Shown here piece by piece: positions 1-8,406 of a stretch of DNA of 64,000 nucleotides (position 1 is the stretch's first letter; each line of letters opens with the position of its first letter). This DNA is from Ornithinibacillus halophilus (GTDB lineage Bacteria > Bacillota > Bacilli > Bacillales > Amphibacillaceae). The notes under the pieces are model-generated. The model worked only from the letters and a program-made list of their open reading frames with translations, did no database searches and had not been told where the DNA came from. Location of the stretch: NCBI RefSeq assembly GCF_900129485.1, contig NZ_FQVW01000002.1:82612-146611 (forward strand), read 5' to 3'. The position numbers and the translations under genes are program-made.

Positions 1-1
1 G

Positions 2-469
2 GAAACTGAAGACCCTGAAGATTCGAGTACAAATGGAAACTATAATGAAGAACAAGAATTTGAAACAGAGCCAGCAGAAGGTTCTGGAGATGATATTGTA
101 ATTGATTCTTTTACAAGTAGTGATTGGAAGCCAATTGGTACGGAACAAGAGGAGCCACACACACTTTTTGGCAATGACTTAGACAGAATAGAAATGGAAA
201 AAGCCATACGAGTAGCAACTCGTTTAGATGAAAATAATATGGTTACGTGGTGGTTGAAAAATAATGGCCCACAAAAAGTGATTGGTACGGTATCAGATCG
301 CGAGGAAACCGTCATTTATCGTGTTTATTTAAGTTGGATTGAAAATCAAGGGTGGCAACCTACCTTAGTAGAAGAACTATCTGAAAATGATGAGAAGTGG
401 CGTTTTGAAAGTCAAGAGGCTCAAGAAAATCAAGAAACGCAAGGTGATCAAAACGAAGATGAACAGTAA
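2..469 (+). CDS. yrrS: YrrS family protein (DUF1510), 3' part
   Basis: The reading frame is open from the left window edge, so the N-terminus (normally a short cytoplasmic stretch and one membrane anchor) is outside. The visible 155 residues begin with an acidic, low-complexity linker. The conserved C-terminal domain follows, with the signatures TWWLKNNG and YRVYLSWIENQGWQP, and then a Gln/Glu-rich tail. In Bacillus the gene lies in the same neighbourhood as the penicillin-binding gene pbpI and mtnN, which agrees with mtnN starting 41 bases downstream. The molecular function of YrrS is not established; a cell-envelope role is inferred from its neighbours in other genomes. The first ATG in frame (194) is internal to the domain and should not be taken as the start. 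Confidence 0.85.
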   Translation, partial: ETEDPEDSSTNGNYNEEQEFETEPAEGSGDDIVIDSFTSSDWKPIGTEQEEPHTLFGNDLDRIEMEKAIRVATRLDENNMVTWWLKNNGPQKVIGTVSDREETVIYRVYLSWIENQGWQPTLVEELSENDEKWRFESQEAQENQETQGDQNEDEQ

Positions 470-510
470 TTGACCAAGATGGTTGATAAGACAGTAGGAG
501 GAATTACAAC

Positions 511-1203
511 ATGACTATTGGTATAATAGGAGCAATGGATGAAGAAATAGCGATCTTAAAAGAACATATAACAGATAAAGAAGAAATTGAAATTGCTAAT
601 TGCTTGTTTATTAAAGGAAATCTTAAATCAAAAGAAGTAGTATTATTAAAATCTGGTATCGGAAAAGTAAATGCAGCGATGGCTACAACAATTTTACATG
701 AGCGCTTTAAACCGACAAAAATTATTAATACTGGGTCAGCAGGTGGATTTGCACAGGAATTAAATGTAGGGGATGTCGTAGTATCTACAGAAGTTGTTCA
801 TCATGATGTGGATGTAACAGCATTTGATTACGCTTACGGACAAGTTCCTGGAATGCCTGCTACATATAAAGCAGATGAGAAGCTAAGAAAACAAGCAATG
901 AGTGCTTTCGAACAAGTAGACATCCAAGGTGCTGAAGGGATGATTGCTACTGGAGATTCATTTATGGACGATGCCGACCGCGTTGCTTTCGTTAAAGAAA
1001 AATTTCAAGGTATGATTGCTGGAGAAATGGAAGCAGCTGCTGTTGCACAGGTAAGTTATCAGTATGGAGTACCTTTTGTTGTGATACGTGCCTTATCCGA
1101 TATCGCTGGAAAGGAATCCTCCGTATCATTTGATGAGTTTTTAGATAAAGCAGCTAAAAATGCTTCAAACATTATCCTACATATAATAGAAAATGTAGAG
1201 TAA
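511..1203 (+). CDS. mtnN: 5'-methylthioadenosine/S-adenosylhomocysteine nucleosidase
   Basis: The enzyme hydrolyses methylthioadenosine and S-adenosylhomocysteine to adenine plus the thioribose or ribosyl-homocysteine product, feeding methionine salvage and the activated methyl cycle. The 230-residue length is normal. The catalytic set is in the canonical places: Glu12 in the N-terminal MDEE, Glu174 in [10 protein letters not shown], and Asp197 in ALSDIAG. The motif NTGSAGG near residue 74 forms the purine/ribose pocket. An AGGAGG ribosome binding site lies about 8 bases before the ATG. The gene is followed by a hairpin terminator shared with the convergent sigK gene, so it ends its transcription unit. 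Confidence 0.96.
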   Translation: MTIGIIGAMDEEIAILKEHITDKEEIEIANCLFIKGNLKSKEVVLLKSGIGKVNAAMATTILHERFKPTKIINTGSAGGFAQELNVGDVVVSTEVVHHDVDVTAFDYAYGQVPGMPATYKADEKLRKQAMSAFEQVDIQGAEGMIATGDSFMDDADRVAFVKEKFQGMIAGEMEAAAVAQVSYQYGVPFVVIRALSDIAGKESSVSFDEFLDKAAKNASNIILHIIENVE

Positions 1204-1208
1204 ATAAC

Positions 1209-1270
1209 AAACCTCCCTTCTTCAAAGCAGACCTTGATTAAAGGACTGTGTAGTACGGGAGGTTTTTATT
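1209..1270. terminator. Bidirectional terminator between mtnN and sigK
   Basis: The arms AAACCTCCC (1209-1217) and GGGAGGTTT (1257-1265) are inverted repeats around a loop of about 39 bases. A T-rich run follows on the plus strand, and there is an A/T-rich run on the other side. The position between convergent genes fits use in both directions. Confidence 0.75.
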
Positions 1271-1284
1271 CTTTGTTCTGCTAT

Positions 1285-1995
1285 TTACGACTCATATTTC
1301 CTTTCATTGCGAAAATATTCATGGAACACTTTCATTAACGCTCTTTTTTCGATTCGAGATACGTAACTTCTTGATATATTTAGCTTTTTTGCAATCTCTC
1401 TTTGGGTCATTTCCTTTTTCCCATTTAAACCATAGCGAAACACAATAACCTCTTTTTCACGTTTATCAAGGATACTAAAGTAATCCTTCATCTTCTCAAT
1501 TTCCATATTTAATTGTATATATTCAATGACATTTTCATTTTCAGCTTCTAAGATATCAATCAGACTTATTTCATTTCCTTCTTTGTCCTGACCAATTGGA
1601 TCATGAAGTGAAACGTCCTTTTTTACCTTTTTAAGTGCACGTAAATGCATTAAAATTTCATTTTCAATACAGCGAGCAGCATAAGTGGCTAATTTTGTAC
1701 CTTTACCGACAGAGAAGCTTTCTATCCCTTTTATTAAACCAATCGTTCCTATAGATATTAAATCCTCCATGTCTTCTCCTGTATTTTCGAACTTTTTTAC
1801 GATGTGTGCAACTAAACGTAAATTATGCTCGATTAGTTTGTTCCTTGCTGTTTCACTGCCATTTTGCATTTCTTCTATATATTTAGCTTCTTCTTCTGAT
1901 GATAATGGTTGTGGGAAAGCGTGATTTTTTACATAGGAAACGAAAAATAATGCTTCTTTAATTAGTAATGCTAAGACACTTAGTATTCCGGACAA
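1285..1995 (-). CDS. sigK: RNA polymerase sigma-K factor precursor (intact)
   Basis: This is the late mother-cell sigma factor of sporulation, controlling coat and spore-maturation genes. The product has 236 residues. A hydrophobic pro-sequence of exactly 20 residues precedes [12 protein letters not shown], the position where SpoIVFB cleaves the Bacillus subtilis precursor. Region 2 ([35 protein letters not shown]) and region 4 ([16 protein letters not shown]) are complete. The start is TTG (1993-1995), with AGGAGG nine bases upstream. In B. subtilis the gene is split by the skin prophage-like element; here the frame runs without interruption, so no recombinase-driven rearrangement is needed. 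A SpoIIID-type site lies upstream. Confidence 0.96.
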   Translation of the reverse strand: MSGILSVLALLIKEALFFVSYVKNHAFPQPLSSEEEAKYIEEMQNGSETARNKLIEHNLRLVAHIVKKFENTGEDMEDLISIGTIGLIKGIESFSVGKGTKLATYAARCIENEILMHLRALKKVKKDVSLHDPIGQDKEGNEISLIDILEAENENVIEYIQLNMEIEKMKDYFSILDKREKEVIVFRYGLNGKKEMTQREIAKKLNISRSYVSRIEKRALMKVFHEYFRNERKYES

Positions 1996-2068
1996 ACAAA
2001 TACACCTCCTGGAAGTCGGCTGGGCTTTTGCCTATATACTCAACCTATGTGCACTTTGGTGGATTTGT

Positions 2069-2078
2069 GTCTGTCCAA
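2069..2078 (-). promoter_or_regulatory. SpoIIID-like binding site upstream of sigK
   Basis: The minus-strand sequence TTGGACAGAC matches the SpoIIID consensus WWRRACARNY at every position and lies about 74 bases upstream of the sigK start codon. SpoIIID is known to activate sigK in Bacillus subtilis. A matching SigE -10/-35 pair was not clear to me, so the promoter itself is not called. Confidence 0.45.
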
Positions 2079-2111
2079 ACTAATTTGTACAGGATTAGTA
2101 TAAAAATAATA

Positions 2112-2174
2112 CAAAAATCCGAACCTATTCAATTCCACAGTTATCTGGAACATTGAATTAAGTTCGGATTACTT
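2112..2174 (-). terminator. Terminator of the mrp operon
   Basis: AATCCGAAC (2116-2124) and GTTCGGATT (2162-2170) form the outer stem, and CAATTCCA/TGGAACATTG supports an inner stem. Read on the minus strand, the hairpin is followed by a TTTTTG run. The same 9-base arm recurs at other intergenic sites in this window. Confidence 0.8.
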
Positions 2175-2194
2175 TTATACGTTATGATGATTCG

Positions 2195-2578
2195 TTATTG
2201 TCGATTCTCATACTCTCGTATTGCTTCTTCATAGGCATCTTTTCTTTCTTTTATAACTGGTTTTACACCGACTTTGTGTGCAGCACGTGAAATCATGTGT
2301 GCTGAGATTGGGGCAGTCATTAAAATAAATAGTAAAGCCAGCAAGAGTTTTCCACTCAATATAGAATGTTCTAGGTAAAGAAAGATAAATGCTCCAATAA
2401 GGATTCCAGCTAGTCCAAGTGTAGATGCTTTCGTTGCTGCATGCAATCTTGTGTATATGTCAGGGAAGCGGATAATACCAACTGAACCTGACAAGATAAA
2501 AAAGCTTCCAAAAAGCAATAAAAGGATAATTATAATGTTTAATATAATTTCAATCCATGTCTCGATCAATGATAACAC
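2195..2578 (-). CDS. mnhG: Na+/H+ antiporter subunit MnhG/MrpG
   Basis: This is a small membrane subunit of the hetero-oligomeric Mrp cation/proton antiporter. The 127 residues include three hydrophobic segments (about 12-34, 46-66 and 75-95), the family signature GIIRFPDIYTRLHAATKA between the first two, and a charged cytoplasmic C-terminal tail of about 30 residues. The start is GTG at 2578. Its reading frame overlaps the end of mnhF by 29 bases, implying translational coupling. It is the last gene of the operon and is followed by the hairpin at 2112-2174. The family is secure, but the start codon is less certain because the Shine-Dalgarno sequence is weak. Confidence 0.92.
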   Translation of the reverse strand: MLSLIETWIEIILNIIIILLLLFGSFFILSGSVGIIRFPDIYTRLHAATKASTLGLAGILIGAFIFLYLEHSILSGKLLLALLFILMTAPISAHMISRAAHKVGVKPVIKERKDAYEEAIREYENRQ

Positions 2579-2864
2579 CCTTTTCTAAGTATTTAGCAAT
2601 TGCCACGGTACCAAGGAATGCAAGTATGGCGATGAGAAGGATGACATCATTTAAGTTTGGAGTAATTAAGTAAATTGCTAATAAGGCAGCTACTCCCATT
2701 AAATTGATTCCTATTGTATCAAGTGCTACTGCACGATCAGGGTTAGTTGGTCCTTTCAACATTCGGATTAATAATAGGATGAGTGACAATGATATCGCAA
2801 TAAAGCTTATGAACAAGGTGATATCAAGTATTGTTTCTGTTACATCCAATAAATTATCTGTCAT
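2550..2864 (-). CDS. mnhF: Na+/H+ antiporter subunit MnhF/MrpF
   Basis: MrpF is a three-helix subunit of the Mrp antiporter; in Bacillus it has also been linked to bile-salt efflux. The 104 residues show hydrophobic segments near 10-33, 46-66 and 70-90. The family motif is RMLKGPTNPDRAVALDTIG at the end of the first segment, where the conserved Asp lies. Its ATG overlaps the mnhE stop codon as ATGA, and its 3' end overlaps mnhG. Both junctions show a compact, co-translated operon. Confidence 0.94.
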   Translation of the reverse strand: MTDNLLDVTETILDITLFISFIAISLSLILLLIRMLKGPTNPDRAVALDTIGINLMGVAALLAIYLITPNLNDVILLIAILAFLGTVAIAKYLEKGVIIDRDMD

Positions 2865-3337
2865 CGTGTCACCTCCATAATTGCTTTTTCAAATGTATCT
2901 TTTATTCCTTTAATAGATTCTTCCACATTTTCTATATGCATGGCATGAATGTATAACTTAGTATTATCATTTGATACAGCAACTGAAAGAGTTCCTGGTG
3001 TTAGTGAGATTAATGAAGTTAGCAATGTAATCTCCCAATTTCCTTTTAATTCTGTTGGAAGTTCAAAAATACCAGGTTCAACGTTAAGTTTGGGTGTATA
3101 AACCAATTTAACAATATCAAAATTAGATAATATTAATTCTTTAATAAATAATAGGATTAGTTTAATAATCTTAACGACTCGTTTTATGTAGAATGTATCT
3201 GGAATGAACCGATTCATTAAAAATAGTAACAGAATACCCCAGAGGTACCCGGCAATAAAACTAGAAACAGAATACGCTTCACTTAAGAACATCCACATAA
3301 ATGCGATAATTAAATTTATAACGATTTGAAAGGCCAT
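2861..3337 (-). CDS. mnhE: Na+/H+ antiporter subunit MnhE/MrpE
   Basis: This Mrp subunit stabilises the membrane complex. The 158-residue protein has an N-terminal hydrophobic half with FMWMFLSEAYSVSSFIAGYLWG, and a C-terminal soluble half containing the family signature TSLISLTPGTLSVAVSND followed by LYIHAMHIE. The length equals that of the Bacillus protein. GGAGT lies eight bases upstream of the ATG at 3337, six bases after the end of mnhD. The stop codon overlaps the mnhF start. Confidence 0.94.
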   Translation of the reverse strand: MAFQIVINLIIAFMWMFLSEAYSVSSFIAGYLWGILLLFLMNRFIPDTFYIKRVVKIIKLILLFIKELILSNFDIVKLVYTPKLNVEPGIFELPTELKGNWEITLLTSLISLTPGTLSVAVSNDNTKLYIHAMHIENVEESIKGIKDTFEKAIMEVTR

Positions 3338-3343
3338 TTTCCA

Positions 3344-4825
3344 TTACTCCTTTAAAACAGATTCTATATAAATTTCTGGATCAAGTAAGTAGGTTGAGAT
3401 TGATTCAACGGATGGAACAATCCATTCTGCACCTACACCTAAAAAGATGGAAAAGGCTAGTAAATAAACAATTGGACCAATTAAACCTTTAGTCGATTTC
3501 TTTTCATATTTACCTGTTTCATCTTTTTCTCCCCAAAAACCACGAATGAATATTTTCATCACAGAGTAAAGAATTAACAAACTTGAAATCAACGCAATTA
3601 TGGTAATTACAACTTCATATTCAGATAATGTTCCTTGCAATAATAGAAGTTTTCCGATAAACCCACTAAATGGTGGAATCCCGGCTAAAACAAATGCTGC
3701 CACAAATAATAGCCATCCTAATCCAGGGTAGTAATGAATTAAGCCGCCCATTTTCCTTAAATCAGATGTACCAGCTACATAAGCTATCACACCGACTATA
3801 AGGAATAGAGCTGTTTTAATAATCATGTCATGAACTAAATAATAGACTGAACCACTCATACCATCCTGGTTAAACACTCCTAATCCCATTAATATAAAAC
3901 CAATGGCAGGAATGATATTGTAGGCGATAATTAGCTTAATATTGTTTGTTGATAATGCACCAATTACTCCAAAGAGCATGGAAAGTCCTGCAATCCATAT
4001 GAAGGTTTCGTGGGTTAACTCTAGTTTGTGTACGAATATTAAAGAGAACACACGTAGAATCGAGTATATCCCTACTTTTGTCAATAATGCACCAAACAAT
4101 GCAGAAACGACTGTATTTGGGACAATATAGGATTTAGGCATCCAATAATACAATGGGAATAGTGCTGCCTTCGTTGCAAATACAAAGAATAGCAGGATAG
4201 CGACTGTAGTTAGAACGCCATCTTGTCCTTGGATTTGAACACGTTCTGCAATTTGCGCCATATTGACTGTACCAACTGCTCCATAGATAAAAGCAACAGC
4301 CGTTACGAATAAAATGGATGAAAATAGGTTAATTAATACATATTTAATCGATTCTCTTAATTGAATTCTCTCTCCACCTAGCACAATTAAGGCATAAGAA
4401 GCCATTAATAATACCTCAAAGAAGACAAATAGGTTAAATAAATCCCCAGTTAAAAATGCTCCTGATACCCCTGTTATGAGGAAGAAATAAAAAGCATAGA
4501 AATAATGTGTTTCTTGTCTTAACGATAGGGAGTGTGGTGCATAGAATGCACATGCAACAGCAACGATATTAGTTGTTAAAACTAATAACGATGCCAGTGG
4601 ATCAGCAACTAAGATGATTCCATATGGAGCAACCCATTCCCCAGTTTCTAAAATAATAGAATCCGTTGTAAAGACAATCCATGATAAATAGGCGGCAACA
4701 CCTAAGTTTAGTATTGAAAATAGTTTTGTTAATGTTCTAGTAACAGCAACCTTTTTATTAAATAGTGCTACAATTACACCTGCTAATAATGGGATGATGA
4801 TTGGTAAAACTACTAAATTACTCAT
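3344..4825 (-). CDS. mnhD: Na+/H+ antiporter subunit MnhD/MrpD
   Basis: MrpD is one of the two large antiporter-like subunits, homologous to the proton-pumping subunits of complex I. The 493 residues form about 14 hydrophobic helices. The key buried charges of the family are visible: the Glu in LFVFFEVLLMASYALI near residue 137, and Lys residues in FATKAALFPLYYWMPKSY and ALLTKVGIYSILR near 219-255. The Proton_antipo_M domain spans roughly 125-415. The start ATG overlaps the 3' end of mnhC by eight bases. Like MrpA it is essential for ion exchange in characterised Bacillus systems. Confidence 0.95.
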   Translation of the reverse strand: MSNLVVLPIIIPLLAGVIVALFNKKVAVTRTLTKLFSILNLGVAAYLSWIVFTTDSIILETGEWVAPYGIILVADPLASLLVLTTNIVAVACAFYAPHSLSLRQETHYFYAFYFFLITGVSGAFLTGDLFNLFVFFEVLLMASYALIVLGGERIQLRESIKYVLINLFSSILFVTAVAFIYGAVGTVNMAQIAERVQIQGQDGVLTTVAILLFFVFATKAALFPLYYWMPKSYIVPNTVVSALFGALLTKVGIYSILRVFSLIFVHKLELTHETFIWIAGLSMLFGVIGALSTNNIKLIIAYNIIPAIGFILMGLGVFNQDGMSGSVYYLVHDMIIKTALFLIVGVIAYVAGTSDLRKMGGLIHYYPGLGWLLFVAAFVLAGIPPFSGFIGKLLLLQGTLSEYEVVITIIALISSLLILYSVMKIFIRGFWGEKDETGKYEKKSTKGLIGPIVYLLAFSIFLGVGAEWIVPSVESISTYLLDPEIYIESVLKE

Positions 4826-5156
4826 TTTCAGTACCCCTTAATTCTTCCATATTATCTGTATTGTTCTCTCTGGCTGTTCGATAGGCCAGTACTAGTAACA
4901 GACTCGTAATACCGAAACTAATAACAATTGATGTCAAAATCAATGCTTGAGGTAATGGATCGGTATAGTCGGTAACACCATCTGTCAAAATAGGGGGCTG
5001 ACCACGCTTTAGTTTACCCATGGTCAAGATAAATAAATGTGCCCCGTGTGATAATAGTACCGTTCCGATAACAATCCTCAAGAATTGTTTCTGTAGCAGA
5101 TTATAAATGCCAGTAGTAATTAAAACCCCAGCTAAGATTGAAATAATTATTTCCAT
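4818..5156 (-). CDS. mnhC: Na+/H+ antiporter subunit MnhC/MrpC
   Basis: This is the NuoK-like three-helix subunit of the Mrp antiporter. It has 112 residues with the signature GTVLLSHGAHLFILTMG in the second helix and DPLPQALILTSIVISFG in the third. The ATG at 5156 follows the mnhA stop directly as TAAATG, with its GGAGG ribosome binding site inside the last codons of mnhA. In the standard seven-gene operon mrpB (about 140 codons) would lie between mnhA and this gene; here there is no room for it. Confidence 0.95.
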   Translation of the reverse strand: MEIIISILAGVLITTGIYNLLQKQFLRIVIGTVLLSHGAHLFILTMGKLKRGQPPILTDGVTDYTDPLPQALILTSIVISFGITSLLLVLAYRTARENNTDNMEELRGTENE

Positions 5157-7490
5157 TTATTTTGCCTCCTTATCGTGTCTAAGTTTAATGAGGCTCACAA
5201 TCGCAAGTGCAGCAATTCCTAAAACTGTAATTTCAAATAACGTATCTAACCCACGCATGTCAACTAAAATGACGTTAACGATATTATGACCGCCACCAAG
5301 TTTATACGAAGTTTCGATGAAGTAATTGGAAATAGGTTCAAACCAATCCGTACTATGTGCAGAAATGGCAATAATAGTCATTAATGCTCCGAAACCGATC
5401 GAGATAACAGCATTACCAAGTTTCGTACTTGCTTTTTCTGTTCTTTTTCTAAGCTTCGGCAAGTGGTAGAAACATAATAGGAATAATGCTACAGAAACCG
5501 TTTCAATCACTAATTGTGTTAATGCTAAGTCAGGTGCTCGATAAATGACAAATAATGTTGCCACTCCATAACCAACAACACCTGTAATTAATATTGCACC
5601 CAATTTCGAATTGGTAAAAATAGTTGCAATAGCAGCAATGGTAATTACAAGTACAACTGCAATCTCAATAAATGTTACTTCTGCTAAGTTATCTGTACTA
5701 ATAGTAAATCCACCAGTAACAACCATAAAGAAGGTAGTTACGACAAGGATAGTCGCTAGAATAATCGTCATATATGTTTTTAAGGATCCAGTCATATAAG
5801 AATCTGTAATTTTAGCTGAAACATCATCTAGCTTTTTAATTATATAGTCATACACTTTGTTAAAGCTCAATTTACCTGGGAGAACATGGTAAATATTGCT
5901 CCACTTTTGTCTTGTTAAATAGAACACGATTCCAATTCCTACAACTGCTAACGACATAAATAATGGTGTGATAAATCCATGCCAGAATTTAAGTTTCTCT
6001 AACTCAACCGTTGAGTTAACTGCTTCAGCAGCATGAATCAAGAAAGTTCCGTTAAATAGGTTAGGGAACAATCCAATTACGATTACACCTAAGACTAAAA
6101 TAAAAGGTGATACGAGCATTCCAATAGGTGCCTCGTGTGGTTTTGTCTTTAATTTGTCTAGCTTCGCTGGACCTGTGAATACTCCAAAGAATAAATACAT
6201 GGAGTATACAAATGTAAAGATACTACCAAACACAGCGAGATAAGGTATTGCTTCTACCAAAAATGAAGCAATTGCATTTCCTGTAGATTCTAATTCTAAC
6301 GTGGAAGCAAAGAAAGCCTCTTTACTATAGAAACCATTCAGGAATGGTAATGGAATACCTGCCATAGAGAAGGTCCCAAATATCGCAAGAATACCTGTCA
6401 TTGGCATGAAGGTAAACAAACCACCCAGTTTCCGGATATCACGTGTACCAGTTTCATGGTCAATAATCCCGGCAATCATAAATAAACTACCTTTAAACGT
6501 TGCATGGTTTAGAATATGGAATACAGCTGCAAATACAGCTGCTCCTGTACCAAAACCTAGCATTGCCATAATCATACCTAGTTGACTAATAGTCGAAAAT
6601 GCTAATATTCCTTTTAAATCTGTTTGTCTAACAGCCATATAAGAAGCCCAACACAACGTAACAATACCGACGATACTTACGACGATGAAGAACCATTCAT
6701 AACCTGAAAAGATTGGAGAAAAGCGAGCAATTAAAAATATACCTGCTTTTACCATTGTCGCTGAATGGAGATAAGCACTAACAGGGGTAGGTGCTTCCAT
6801 TGCATCTGGTAACCATATATGAAACGGGAATTGTGCAGATTTTGTAAATGCACCTAATAAAATAAAGGCCATGATAAGAGGTAAATAATCATTAGCTAAA
6901 ATGACATCTACTTGAGCAATCATTGCCTGTATGCTCGTAGTACCAGTTATGTTCGATAATAGTACAAGCCCACCTAACATACTTAATCCACCAAAAACAG
7001 TAATGAGCATGGACTTTTGAGCTCCATATCTTGAACGTTCACGATAATGCCAATATCCAATTAATAAAAAGGATGAAATAGAAGTTAGCTCCCAAAACGT
7101 ATACAATACAAATACGTTATCGGATAAGACAACACCTAGCATTGCCGTCATGAACATGAGTAAATAAAGATAGAAATGACCTAATCTCTCAGAAACATGG
7201 AGATAGTAAACGGAGTATAGAACTACTAATGATCCAATACCACTAATTAGTAAAACAAAAAGTAAACTCAATCCATCTAAATAAAAATCAAAATTAATAC
7301 CTAACGATGGAATCCAGTTATACGTTTGCCGAACCGGTTCAAAATCACTTCCAACAAAACGAATAAAATAAAGAAAAATACTAAAAGGTATGAAGAACAC
7401 GAAAATACCAGTATGTACTTTTTGCTTAAATTTGCTCAAGTATGGAACAATAATAGCAAAAATAAGTGGAATTAATACTGCAATTAACAT
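5157..7490 (-). CDS. mnhA: Na+/H+ antiporter subunit MnhA/MrpA
   Basis: This is the largest Mrp subunit, with an antiporter-like N-terminal domain resembling NuoL and a C-terminal extension. The 777 residues include the conserved Glu in VLYTFWELTSISSFLLIGYW (near 140), Lys-rich helix motifs such as FTKSAQFPFHIWLPDAM (near 220), and the C-terminal helices with YRAPDLALTQLVIETVSVAL. The tail ends with ILVDMRGLDTLFEITVLGIA, the normal C-terminus of a stand-alone MrpA (B. subtilis 801 residues). This is therefore not the longer fused A/B form. A GGAGGA site precedes the ATG. It is the first gene of an operon that lacks mrpB. Confidence 0.95.
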   Translation of the reverse strand: MLIAVLIPLIFAIIVPYLSKFKQKVHTGIFVFFIPFSIFLYFIRFVGSDFEPVRQTYNWIPSLGINFDFYLDGLSLLFVLLISGIGSLVVLYSVYYLHVSERLGHFYLYLLMFMTAMLGVVLSDNVFVLYTFWELTSISSFLLIGYWHYRERSRYGAQKSMLITVFGGLSMLGGLVLLSNITGTTSIQAMIAQVDVILANDYLPLIMAFILLGAFTKSAQFPFHIWLPDAMEAPTPVSAYLHSATMVKAGIFLIARFSPIFSGYEWFFIVVSIVGIVTLCWASYMAVRQTDLKGILAFSTISQLGMIMAMLGFGTGAAVFAAVFHILNHATFKGSLFMIAGIIDHETGTRDIRKLGGLFTFMPMTGILAIFGTFSMAGIPLPFLNGFYSKEAFFASTLELESTGNAIASFLVEAIPYLAVFGSIFTFVYSMYLFFGVFTGPAKLDKLKTKPHEAPIGMLVSPFILVLGVIVIGLFPNLFNGTFLIHAAEAVNSTVELEKLKFWHGFITPLFMSLAVVGIGIVFYLTRQKWSNIYHVLPGKLSFNKVYDYIIKKLDDVSAKITDSYMTGSLKTYMTIILATILVVTTFFMVVTGGFTISTDNLAEVTFIEIAVVLVITIAAIATIFTNSKLGAILITGVVGYGVATLFVIYRAPDLALTQLVIETVSVALFLLCFYHLPKLRKRTEKASTKLGNAVISIGFGALMTIIAISAHSTDWFEPISNYFIETSYKLGGGHNIVNVILVDMRGLDTLFEITVLGIAALAIVSLIKLRHDKEAK

Positions 7491-7753
7491 CGAATGGAAA
7501 TCCTCCTTAATTCTCTCTAGCTAGTCATATTTTATAGACAAAATGAAAAAATATGTAGTTTATTAAATTATTGCCTTAGGGGTATGTAGGAAAGTGGTAT
7601 TGATGGATTAAATAAATGTGACTTAATTCCCAATATATATTGTATATGAAAACATTTTTCGTATAAAGGATAAAGTAACTTCCCTCCCCGGGAGTGGCTT
7701 TATAAATAAATTACTTTAGTCATTAACTTACCATAATTTGCTCATTTGAAAAA

Positions 7754-7791
7754 CAAAAAACTCCCATCATTTTATAAAATGATAAGAGTAT
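7754..7791 (-). terminator. Terminator of sda
   Basis: The minus strand reads ACTCTTATCATTTTA, then TAAAATGATGGGAGT, then TTTTTTG. The stem is near-perfect and AT-rich with a T-run, 37 bases downstream of the sda stop. Confidence 0.8.
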
Positions 7792-7827
7792 TATTCTTTC
7801 TTCCTATTTATATATAACAAATATTTT

Positions 7828-7968
7828 TTAGCTAGAAAATTTAATAAGATGACTGAGTCCTCTGTTATAAATTTCCTTTTTTATGAGCAACACAAAATCA
7901 GGGCTTAGATTTAATTCATTTGCTTTATGATAGGATTCAATCAATAATTCATCGGACAAATGCTCCAT
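7828..7968 (-). CDS. sda: Sporulation histidine kinase inhibitor Sda
   Basis: Sda is the replication checkpoint protein that binds the dimerisation domain of KinA and blocks the phosphorelay, delaying sporulation when replication is disturbed. This small gene encodes 46 residues, the same length as B. subtilis Sda. It begins [18 protein letters not shown], so the [10 protein letters not shown] signature is retained. The two-helix hairpin continues through [25 protein letters not shown] site lies nine bases upstream of the ATG. As in Bacillus it lies just upstream of yqeG, here divergently. Its upstream region carries several DnaA boxes, which fits the known control of sda by DnaA. Confidence 0.95.
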   Translation of the reverse strand: MEHLSDELLIESYHKANELNLSPDFVLLIKKEIYNRGLSHLIKFSS

Positions 7969-8059
7969 AAATGAAGCCCTCCTCAATCTATTAGCAATTT
8001 GCTAGAGTTAATTTGTATTAATAACTTATCATGATTCAAATATTGACACAAGGCCACAG

Positions 8060-8168
8060 TTATCTACACCCATATGTAGATAACTTGTGTATAAATACCT
8101 AAATTATCCAGTAATCGTTGATTTACCAATATGTATAATTGTGGAAACTGTTGATAGAGTTATCCACA
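8060..8168. promoter_or_regulatory. DnaA box cluster upstream of sda
   Basis: Four 9-mers close to TTATCCACA lie within 109 bases: TTATCTACA at 8060-8068, its reverse complement at 8075-8083, TGTGTATAA (reverse of TTATACACA) at 8086-8094, and an exact TTATCCACA at 8160-8168. The first two form a palindrome. In Bacillus subtilis DnaA binds upstream of sda and couples its expression to replication. The rest of 7491-8406 outside sda and its terminator is AT-rich and holds no other gene that I can see. Confidence 0.75.
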
Positions 8169-8406
8169 GTTCGTAAATTGTAGGTATTTGTCGAACGATT
8201 TTACAAGTTTTTTAGCAATTTTACATATTTCAACGTAGTTTTTAGCATATACATATAATTTTGCTATCTATAAATAGTTATTATAGGATTGACTTATATT
8301 GTATAATACTCAGGTATGATAATTTTTCGTTTGATACATATAGACATTCCCGTATGCCAATACATACAAACCGGGACTTAATCTGAAATAATTAATTGAG
8401 GTGTAG

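Noticed and set aside
8290..8322. SigA promoter before yqeG
   Set aside because: TTGACT is followed by TATAAT at only 7 bases or TATGAT at 20, neither of which gives a normal spacing.
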